Virus record (IMG/VR): IMGVR_UViG_3300032092_000005
Location: 62,001-126,000 of that record
Source of the DNA: a virus
DNA length: 64,000 nucleotides
Reading direction: 5' to 3' (one strand)
The translations under genes and the position numbers were made by a program. Numbering within the stretch: the stretch's first letter is position 1; the number at the start of each line of letters is the position of its first letter. Below, piece by piece: positions 1 to 6,900 of the stretch. The notes below the pieces were generated by a model. That model worked only from the letters and a program-made list of their open reading frames with translations. It did not search any database and was not told the DNA's origin.

Positions 1-2
1 TG

Positions 3-362
3 AGTGATATGGATGTACCGTATATTGATTATGGAACTGTTGTTAATCGTGACTGCAATTACAAAGACTTTATTAGTCAAGCAGTTAAAGGAATAGAAGA
101 TGGTGATTGTGACTTTGCATTTAGTTTCTGTAGAACTGGTCAGGGTGTAAATATATGTGCAAACAAATATAAAGGAATTCGTTCTGCATTGATCTATGAT
201 AATAATGCTATGGAAATGGCAATACGCCATAACTGCGCAAACTTCTTTGCTATACCTGCAATAAATGCTACAGTAGAAAACTTACAAGAGTATATTGAAA
301 TTGGATTTCAGCATTCATTTGATGGAGGCAGACACCAAATTAGAATACAGGAACTTGAATGA
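3..362 (+). CDS. RpiB/LacAB-type sugar-phosphate isomerase, 5' end cut by window
   Basis: Ribose-5-phosphate isomerase B family proteins interconvert aldose and ketose sugar phosphates in the cytoplasm. The visible part aligns with RpiB from the IDYGT strand onward: the Cys-Thr active-site loop reads CRTGQG (usually CGTGxG), followed by ANKYKGIRSAL, the conserved His in RHNCANFF, and the C-terminal GGRHQIR with both phosphate-binding arginines. The usual first 25-30 residues (the Asp-His loop) are absent. The frame is open to the window edge, so the gene probably begins upstream; an ATG at 9 is internal by homology. It overlaps the next gene by ATGA at 359. Isomerases of this family sit with cupin and GDPD-like genes in bacterial surface-sugar loci, so a role in sugar metabolism or surface polysaccharide is inferred. 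The exact substrate is unknown. Confidence 0.8.
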   Translation, partial: SDMDVPYIDYGTVVNRDCNYKDFISQAVKGIEDGDCDFAFSFCRTGQGVNICANKYKGIRSALIYDNNAMEMAIRHNCANFFAIPAINATVENLQEYIEIGFQHSFDGGRHQIRIQELE

Positions 363-688
363 AAGTATCAAACATAAATGATTATGTAAAAGGATGGTTT
401 GTAGGAGACTTTAATCCATCTATTTTTAATAATTCATTTTTTGAGGTCGGTCACCACAAACACAGAAAAGGTGAAGACACATTTCCACACTATCATAAAG
501 TCACAACAGAACTTAACTACATTGTCCGAGGAGAACTTATTGTATCCAGCAAACATCTCAAAGAAGGTGATATGTGGACATACGAAAAGAATGAAGTTTC
601 TGATGTAGAATTTTTAACTGATGTTGAATTGATAGTAATTCGTTGGCCCAGCATACCGAGTGATAAATATGAAATTAATTGCACATAG
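359..688 (+). CDS. Small cupin-fold protein
   Basis: This is a 109-residue single-domain cupin. The first cupin motif is visible as FPHYHKVTTELNYIVRGEL (two His and a Glu that normally bind a metal, then the Gly turn), followed by KEGDMWTYEKNEVSDVEFL and a closing VIRWPSIPSDKY strand. The family pattern KGW-G-F-P...FEVG...H-HK...GD...LTDV is shared with small bacterial cupins found in polysaccharide and sugar clusters (recalled, not searched). It starts at an ATGA overlap with the isomerase and its end overlaps the GDPD-like gene, so the three genes are translationally coupled. It could be a sugar epimerase/isomerase helper or a sensor; the catalytic role is not clear from the sequence. Confidence 0.7.
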   Translation: MKVSNINDYVKGWFVGDFNPSIFNNSFFEVGHHKHRKGEDTFPHYHKVTTELNYIVRGELIVSSKHLKEGDMWTYEKNEVSDVEFLTDVELIVIRWPSIPSDKYEINCT

Positions 689-1115
689 AGGACTACTTAA
701 TGGTCCAGATGTTAACCTTGAGAATCGTCCCGAACAAATTGAATTGGCACTGTCTCTAGGATTTGATTGTGAAATTGATCTTTGGTTAGTTAATTCTGAA
801 TTTTATTTAGGACACGATAGACCAGACTATGCAGTTGATAAATCATTCTTAAATAATTTTGGACTGTGGATACATGCCAAAAATTTATCGGCATTACGTT
901 GGCTAACTGATACCACCGGGCTGTGCTATTTCTGGCATGAAAAAGACCAATTCACTTTAACAAGCAATAAATTTATCTGGACTTATCCAGGCAAAGAACT
1001 AACTCAACGTAGCATAGCAGTTCTACCAGAATTGCTTGATCCTGAATTTAAAAATCTACCAACCAACTGTTTTGGTATATGTTCAGATTACGTAGAAAAA
1101 ATGCAGTCTAAATAA
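669..1115 (+). CDS. Glycerophosphodiester phosphodiesterase-like protein
   Basis: About 149 residues. The N-terminus carries the GDPD signature as HRG, then ENRPEQIELALSLGFDCEIDLW (Glu and EID metal ligands) and the GHD motif, so the metal-binding end of the TIM barrel is present. The protein is much shorter than ordinary GDPDs (about 240-300 residues); the second half (WIHAKN, FWHEKDQFTLTS, IWTYPGKEL) matches a short variant seen in bacterial polysaccharide loci. I chose the ATG at 669 (MKLIAHRG) because the motif begins there; a GTG at 660 would add three residues. It overlaps the cupin end by about 20 bases. Substrate is uncertain: a phosphodiester of a lipid or surface sugar is an inference. 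Confidence 0.65.
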   Translation: MKLIAHRGLLNGPDVNLENRPEQIELALSLGFDCEIDLWLVNSEFYLGHDRPDYAVDKSFLNNFGLWIHAKNLSALRWLTDTTGLCYFWHEKDQFTLTSNKFIWTYPGKELTQRSIAVLPELLDPEFKNLPTNCFGICSDYVEKMQSK

Positions 1116-1117
1116 AT

Positions 1118-1135
1118 GTCCACCCTGCGGTGGAT
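1118..1135 (+). terminator. Short GC-rich hairpin, possible weak terminator
   Basis: TCCACC (1119-1124), loop CTGC, GGTGGA (1129-1134) form a perfect 6-bp stem just after the GDPD-like stop codon. It is followed by TATTTC rather than a T-run, so it is at best a weak terminator, or an mRNA-end stabiliser separating the accessory cassette from the endolysin gene. Confidence 0.35.
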
Positions 1136-1164
1136 ATTTCAAAACCACAACGAAAGGAAATGAT

Positions 1165-1653
1165 ATGAAAGCTATCATGGCTTTACTATCTTCATTATTT
1201 TTGTGTGTACTAATGGCATCATCAAGCTATGCCAACACAAATGCAATTAAATTATCAGCAGACTCAAGCAAGTCTGACGTATATTGGATGGCAATGAACA
1301 TCTATTACGAAGCAGGCAATCAACCACTAATCGGAAAGATTGCAGTTGGTGTAGTCACACTGAACAGGCTTCACGACAAACGTTTTCCAAAAAACATCCG
1401 TGACGTAGTTACTCAACCATCACAGTTTTCTTGGTACTCAGCTAAGAGTGCAGCGCCACCTGCCAATAACAAAATGTGGAAAGAATCGTATCGTGTCGCT
1501 AGTTTGCTATTGACAAAAGCTGCTGGAAATGATATAATAGATATTCTCGAAGGTGCAACACATTTTCATGCTAACAACATAAAACCTATCTGGGTTAGTA
1601 CTGTCACTAAGATTGCGACTATTGAAGGTCACACATTCTATCGAATGAAATAA
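1165..1653 (+). CDS. Secreted SleB-like cell wall hydrolase (probable endolysin)
   Basis: This 162-residue protein begins with a clear Sec signal: a short basic start, a hydrophobic run (residues 4-18) and a cleavage-like site SSSYA-N at 23/24. The rest is a Hydrolase_2/SleB domain: IYYEAGNQP with Glu49 as the likely catalytic acid, then GKIAVGVVTLNRL, the QFSWYS motif, ATHFHAN and the closing GHTFYR. SleB enzymes cut glycan strands of peptidoglycan. Encoded alone on a phage genome with an AAAGGAA ribosome site, it is best read as the lysis enzyme, exported or membrane-tethered and released at lysis. No recognisable holin adjoins it. The SleB family is otherwise best known for spore cortex hydrolases, but phage and proteobacterial members are common. 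Confidence 0.82.
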   Translation: MKAIMALLSSLFLCVLMASSSYANTNAIKLSADSSKSDVYWMAMNIYYEAGNQPLIGKIAVGVVTLNRLHDKRFPKNIRDVVTQPSQFSWYSAKSAAPPANNKMWKESYRVASLLLTKAAGNDIIDILEGATHFHANNIKPIWVSTVTKIATIEGHTFYRMK

Positions 1654-1666
1654 AAAGGAATTAATT

Positions 1667-1906
1667 ATGGATTTAAAGATTTTGACACAGAAGGAATTTG
1701 AAGCTGAAATAAAACAGATTCAAAAAGACAAGCATCCGATACCTCTTATCGATGCTATTCTAGAGTTTTGTGACAAAAAGAATATTGAGATTGAAACAGC
1801 AGCATCATTGATTACGCCTAGAATGAAAACTGCACTTGAAGGCGAAGCTATGAAAGCTCGCATGATTACACCTAAGGCGCGATTACCTATAGAACTTGAG
1901 GACTAA
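1667..1906 (+). CDS. gp33: gp33-like late transcription coactivator
   Basis: 79 residues. T4 gp33 bridges RNA polymerase (beta flap), the sliding clamp and gp55 to activate late promoters. The recognisable core is IPLIDAILEFCDKKNIEIE followed by AASLITPRMKTALEGEA and the C-terminal ARLPIELED, which corresponds to the flap- and clamp-binding tail of gp33-type proteins. The location supports this: in T4, gene 33 lies next to 59 and 32, as here. It is shorter than T4 gp33 (112 residues), as is usual in aquatic T4-like phages. AAGGA lies upstream of the ATG. Assignment rests on motif and synteny. Confidence 0.72.
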   Translation: MDLKILTQKEFEAEIKQIQKDKHPIPLIDAILEFCDKKNIEIETAASLITPRMKTALEGEAMKARMITPKARLPIELED

Positions 1907-1909
1907 CAT

Positions 1910-2296
1910 ATGCAATGGAAAATTACACCGTCAACTAAAAAATCTATTCTCGACAAGACTTATTGGTACAAAGGGGACATGCGAGTTTGCCAAGAAACTG
2001 GTTGGCGAACGGGCGAGTTTTTTGTAGAGCCTATGCCCGGCGTTACAATTGAACAATATCTATCATGTAAAGACGATGAAATTATTCTCCATGAAGAATT
2101 TGATGTAGTTGACTTTTCTACAGAAGATGGCTGCTGGCAAGAATACACATACTCAGATGATATGTCCGATGAAGACATTGAAGTCATTGAGCAGTTCTTA
2201 GAAGACGGTGGTGATTTATCTGATGATGGTTGGGAATGTGTTGACTCAGAAGTAATCATTCAAGGCGACATTGAGATTGAAGAGGTCAACGACTGA
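1910..2296 (+). CDS. Acidic protein of unknown function
   Basis: 128 residues, not recognised. It is strongly acidic, especially in the second half (MSDEDIEVIEQFLEDGGDLS and a closing EIEEVND), and rich in Trp and aromatic residues in the first half. No signal peptide or membrane segment is visible. It lies between gp33 and gp59, with GAGGA before its ATG and a 1-base TGATG overlap with gp59, so it is co-translated with replication/transcription genes. A DNA-mimic or protein-partner role is possible for such an acidic protein but is speculation. Confidence 0.6.
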   Translation: MQWKITPSTKKSILDKTYWYKGDMRVCQETGWRTGEFFVEPMPGVTIEQYLSCKDDEIILHEEFDVVDFSTEDGCWQEYTYSDDMSDEDIEVIEQFLEDGGDLSDDGWECVDSEVIIQGDIEIEEVND

Positions 2297-2892
2297 TGAA
2301 AATGGATGCAATAGACGCATACAAATATTATTTAGGAATAAAGAACCACTTCACTAGAGATAGCTACGATTGGTTCAAGTACAATAAAAAGGTCAATGTC
2401 ACCTACGACTCTTTCATGAAGAGAAAAGACAAGTTATTTTTTGCTAGGCTTGGTAATAGAAAAGACGAATACTTAGAAGAATTTCTAGTAGCAAACTTTC
2501 TAATTGATGCTAAGATATGGGTAGGAGAACTCCTATCAGAAGAATGCGAAGAGCGATATAAAGATTGGAAGAAGCGTCAAGAATCTTTGACGTATTTGTT
2601 CAAGAACGAAATAGACTTTCTATCAGGACTTACTCCTGAAGAACTAAATGAATTTTTTGAAACGAGAAGTGGAGATCATCCACGGATCATCAAGAAGTAC
2701 TTGCGGCATGAAATCAGTTTAGAGACACTATCTATTCTGAATTCTATCTTGCATTTTAACAAGCGTTATGATACAATGGTTCACGATCCTATATACAGAG
2801 AGGTAAGCAAGCTATGCAAAAAATACCAGCCCTTTTTAAGGTACGATACGGTCAAGATGAAAAGCGCATTGCGCGAAGTAGTAATGAGTTAG
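2296..2892 (+). CDS. gp59: gp59-like loader of replicative helicase
   Basis: T4 gp59 binds forked DNA and gp32 and loads the gp41 helicase. This 198-residue protein (T4: 217) shows the same arrangement: an N-terminal YKYYLGIKNHFT helix, FKYNKKVNVTYDSFMKRKDK (compare the KYN...KRRDKYFF region of T4), FFARL, FLVANFLIDAKIWVGEL and a C-terminal helical half ending in YQPFLRYDTVKMKSAL. It is all-helical in composition and lies immediately upstream of gp32, as in T4. Its 3' end overlaps a possible small ORF (2814-2993) and the last bases precede the gp32 promoter. Confidence 0.85.
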   Translation: MKMDAIDAYKYYLGIKNHFTRDSYDWFKYNKKVNVTYDSFMKRKDKLFFARLGNRKDEYLEEFLVANFLIDAKIWVGELLSEECEERYKDWKKRQESLTYLFKNEIDFLSGLTPEELNEFFETRSGDHPRIIKKYLRHEISLETLSILNSILHFNKRYDTMVHDPIYREVSKLCKKYQPFLRYDTVKMKSALREVVMS

Positions 2893-2993
2893 TTTCAACA
2901 GCAAAGGCACCTCAGCATCAAAGCAAGAAAAGGGTGTGTGTGCTATTGACTAATATGAAGAATTCTGATATACTATATACTAGTACATCATGA
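2814..2993 (+). CDS. Possible small protein overlapping the gp59 end
   Basis: An ATG at 2814, with GAGAGG about 10 bases upstream, opens a 59-codon frame that runs through the last 79 bases of gp59 into the intergenic space and stops at 2993. The product is basic (RYGQDEKRIARSS, then QHQSKKRVCVLLTN) and unrecognised. The gp32 promoter (2946-2974) lies inside it. The good ribosome site argues for translation; the overlap and lack of a known homologue argue for caution. Confidence 0.35.
   Translation: MQKIPALFKVRYGQDEKRIARSSNELVSTAKAPQHQSKKRVCVLLTNMKNSDILYTSTS
2946..2974 (+). promoter_or_regulatory. Housekeeping-type promoter of gp32
   Basis: TTGACT (2946-2951), 17-bp spacer, TATACT (2969-2974): a near-consensus sigma70 promoter whose transcript would start near 2981 and carry a leader of about 60 bases before the gp32 ATG. 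This lets gp32 be made early by unmodified host polymerase, independent of gp33/gp55. Confidence 0.8.
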
Positions 2994-3044
2994 AGCAAGT
3001 GGATAAGAAAATATATTTAACATACAACATACAAGGAAATACAT

Positions 3045-3947
3045 ATGGCAACATCATTCGCAGATTTGAAAAAATCACGCAACAAAGACATGGAGACATT
3101 GACAGCACAAGTCTCTAAACTCAGCAGCAAAGACGGAGAAAAGAAATCGTATATCGATGATCGTTTTTGGAAACCTCTAGTAGATAAAGCAGGTAACGGA
3201 TTCGCAGTAATTCGCTTTCTTCCTGCACCCGAAGGTGAAGACATGCCTTGGGTTCAAACATTCTCCCACTCATTCCAAGGTCCTACTACAGGTCTATGGT
3301 ACATCGAAAATTCTTTGACTACCCTCAACAAGAAGGATCCAGTTTCAGAGTTCAACACACTTCTGTGGAATACAGGCAGTGATGCAGACAAAGAAGTTGC
3401 ACGTAAGCAAAAGCGTAAGCTTTCGTATATTGCAAACATCTATGTTGTAAGCGATCCAGCTAATTCGGACAATGACGGTAAAGTGTTCTTGTTCAAATTT
3501 GGTAAGAAGATTTTCGACAAGTTGAATGACTTGATGAATCCTGAGTTCCCAGATGAAGAGCCACGCAACCCATTCGACCTATGGACAGGCGCTAACTTCA
3601 AGTTGAAGATTCGTAAAGTTGAAGGCTATCAGAACTACGACAAGTCGGAGTTTGATAAAGATGGTCCAGTTTCTGGAGATGAAGATCACATGGAACGTAT
3701 TTGGAATTCTGAATACAAGCTTACTGAATTCTTATCTGAATCCAACTTCAAGTCTTATGACGAATTGAAGACTAAGTTGAACAAAGTTCTTGGCTTAGAT
3801 GGTTATGTTGCACCAGCAACAGCAAGCCGTGAATCGGCACCAACACAACAAGAAGCATTCAAGCCTAAGGCTAAAACTGTTTCTCAAGTTGTTCAAGAAG
3901 ATGATGATGACGGACTTAGCTACTTTGAGAAGTTAGCTGAAGACTAA
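3045..3947 (+). CDS. gp32: Single-stranded DNA-binding protein gp32
   Basis: 300 residues (T4: 301). gp32 coats single-stranded DNA during replication, recombination and repair and recruits gp59, UvsY and polymerase. Visible blocks: KAGNGFAVIRFLPAPEGE of the OB-fold core, WYIEN, DPVSEFN, YIANIYVVSDPANSDNDGKV, FGKKIFDKL, GANFKLKIRKVEGYQNYDKS, and an acidic C-terminal tail (EDDDDGLSYFEKLAED) of the type that binds partner proteins. The N-terminal LKKSR stands where T4 has its basic self-assembly motif. T4 gp32 binds zinc through one His and three Cys; here His75 is kept but the Cys positions are replaced and the whole protein has no cysteine. Preceded by AAGGAA and its own promoter, followed by a strong terminator. 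Confidence 0.95.
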   Translation: MATSFADLKKSRNKDMETLTAQVSKLSSKDGEKKSYIDDRFWKPLVDKAGNGFAVIRFLPAPEGEDMPWVQTFSHSFQGPTTGLWYIENSLTTLNKKDPVSEFNTLLWNTGSDADKEVARKQKRKLSYIANIYVVSDPANSDNDGKVFLFKFGKKIFDKLNDLMNPEFPDEEPRNPFDLWTGANFKLKIRKVEGYQNYDKSEFDKDGPVSGDEDHMERIWNSEYKLTEFLSESNFKSYDELKTKLNKVLGLDGYVAPATASRESAPTQQEAFKPKAKTVSQVVQEDDDDGLSYFEKLAED

Positions 3948-3965
3948 AATCTAGTCTTACTCAAT

Positions 3966-3995
3966 AAAAATGGAACCTTAGGGTTCCATTTTTTT
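3966..3995. terminator. Bidirectional intrinsic terminator between gp32 and the tape measure
   Basis: Stem TGGAACC (3971-3977), loop TTAG, GGTTCCA (3982-3988), with a T-run after it and an A-run before it. It can stop plus-strand transcription leaving gp32 and minus-strand transcription leaving the tape measure gene, whose TAA lies in the T-run at 3994-3996. Confidence 0.88.
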
Positions 3996-6900
3996 ATCTA
4001 TACAAATAATTATATCCAAAAGTAGAAGAGACTGAGCGTTCAGTGCTTCCTATGATAGGATGTGAATACGTATCTCTTACGTTATCACTACCCGAACCGC
4101 CATTAATATTGGTAGATGTTACTGAAGAATTGTCTACGTATGTCGTAGGAGAAAATAGTGTTCCTCCGCCACTAATCGCACTAGTAGAATTTCCACCCGA
4201 GACTGTTCCTCCAGAAACAGGAATTACAGTGATATTATTTGTTCCAGTGCCGCCCATAGCCTTTACTACATTTCGAGATGCTGTATATCCTGTAAGAGAT
4301 GCAGTGCCGAAATTAGTTGATCCTGCAAGTGATGCCGATGAAACTGCTGCACCAGAAACTGGTGCTTTTAGGTCGGCAAGAGAACTTGATAGTGATGCAT
4401 TCTTTGTAGCAGCATCGCCTGGTTTGTCCTGATATTTTTGTGCAGATATCGACTTAGATACACTCTCTTCATACGCAACTGCTTCTTTCGTCAATTTTAC
4501 ATATCTTAAACGATTAGCTTCTGTAGGATTAGCTAGATATGTTGCATATGCCTCGTCTTTAATTTTTCTATATGCATCTTTTTTCTCTTGCAATTTTGTA
4601 TCTTTAGTAACGTCTGTCAACTCTGCGCCTAATCCTGTATCTTTTGCTATTCTATCCAATTCTTCTTTTGCTAATTTTAAGTTTAAAGCAACTTTTTCTT
4701 TGTCTGTATAAAACTTGTTAAAGTAGTCGGTCATGTACTTCTGATAAGCTTCTTTACCACCAAAATCTGTTATAAGTTTATCTGCTTGCTCTGCCCGAAG
4801 AATTGCATCTGTATTATTAGCAAGCTGAACGTTCAATTCATCGCCTTCACCATATGCTACAGTCTTATATACAGCAGCCTGAGCAGCAGTTCCAGGATTG
4901 TAAATATATGGGTTCGTGCCGCCGCCCTTGCCGAAGCCGGAGTATCGAATATTAAGTCCTGGTCGAAGTTGACGGCTTGCTCCCTTGCCGAAGCCCGTGG
5001 TGATATAGTCATCATCGGTGATTGCTCTGCTCGACGGCGCCACAGCGCCCACGGCAGCAGAAACTAATTGCTGATATGTGCCATAAAAATCTGCATTAGT
5101 TACTTTACCAGAAGCGATTCCCTGTGCGCGTAATGCTTCTACATTAAAACCTGTAGGTAGCATACTGTTTGCATAATCTCCTGCAATCGCACCGACACCT
5201 AAACCAAAAGTATCGCCGTATCCCAACATCTTACTAGCAGTGCCTGCAATTGAATAAGATGTTGCTAGGCGATTCATTGCGCCTATAGAATCTTCTCCTT
5301 CTAGTTTAAATCTTTCAAATATTGGAAACACACTCGTCAACATTCCATTATTGAATGTCTTCAGCGTGTCTAACAACATCTGATTTTGTTCTTCTATAGA
5401 CTTTTCAAAAAATTCTAGTTGTATAGATTGCGTAAAATCTTCAAACTTTTGAGATGTTGTTAATCCTAGTATTGTAGTCGCCTTTTTCATGTTAGCGAGA
5501 TTGTCGTCTACATCTTTCATTAATGCTTCTGCTACTTTAGGATCAACACCAAAATTAGTTCTGGTATTTCTATCGCTAGAGTACATACCACCCTTTTCAC
5601 GCATGTTCTTATAGCCCTGCAATGAAGTGCCAGAACCGCCTGCTTCTTTGGATGCTCCAAGAGTGCCTTCAATTCCTATATTTGTAAGGTATGGTGCACT
5701 TCGGCCGAACAAACGATTGACTGCTGCGCCAATAAGACCAGCGCCGATTGGACCTAAAGGCGTCAGGCCACCAATGAAAGTAGCAATATCCGCTACGCCT
5801 TTCATATCACCATCTAATGTGTATCCGCCGGAGAGCGCACCAGATATACTCATAGCGCCCATGCCAGCGCCAACGGCTCCTAAAACTGAACCCGCTTGTA
5901 TAGCAGCATTGCTTCCTGCAAATGCGTCCATCACATTTCCATAAGCACTTAATCCGGGCGACGATAGTCCAAGTCCAATGTCACCGATAACTGTTCCGGA
6001 GGCGCCGCCTATCATATTGCCAAGCCCTATCACACCTCTCTGCAATAATGCTCCTGGAGCTAGTCTAGCAATCGTTTGTTCTAATCCAACACCACCAGAA
6101 GTTATTAGGTTTTTAATTATTGCATTAATACCAGTCTGAGCATAGACACCACTTAGACTATCTGTTTTCACCCCTAAAGCGTTTCCAATAAATTTACCGC
6201 CAAGATTTGATAAGAAGTCTCCACCAGCAGCAGCGCCACCTTTACCTCCTGTTATCATGTTGCCAATTCTACCTAAGAAAGAATCGCCGCCTCCACCACC
6301 ACCCGGAGCACTACTCATAATTCCGCCAGCATCGCGGCTACCCCAGCCAGCAAGATCAGTGCCACTTGCGCCTGAACCAGTAAGAGCACCAAAAATTGTG
6401 CCTAAAATTCCACCACCACTACCACCTGCGCCGCTGCCACTACCGCTAACATTTGCATTAAAGTTTCTACCAGCTTCACCTACACCATAAACAAATTCTT
6501 GTGCAGCAGCAGTAGCGCCTGCAACCTGAATTTGTGCATTTTGAGTTGCTGCATTTTGATTAATAATACCAGCGTTTGTTGCAGAAACTTCTGCGGCTGA
6601 TACTCCAGAAGTCGATCCCATGTTGAACAATGGGGAGAATGGCTTTGATGTAATACCCGCAAGACTCTTAGAAAAGTTATTAATGCCTTGTTCATATCCA
6701 AATGCACTTCTAAGGTCGGTAGAGATGCCCGTCATGCCATATAATAAGTCTGACCAACCCATGCCTTCATTGCCAGAAGCAAAGTTGTTCAGCGAACGAT
6801 TCATTTGATCACTACTCATTCCCAATACAGGAGCTAATACGCTACCAACTAATTGATTACCGTAACTTCCTGCAAGTTGCGTGAATATTGAACCAATTCC

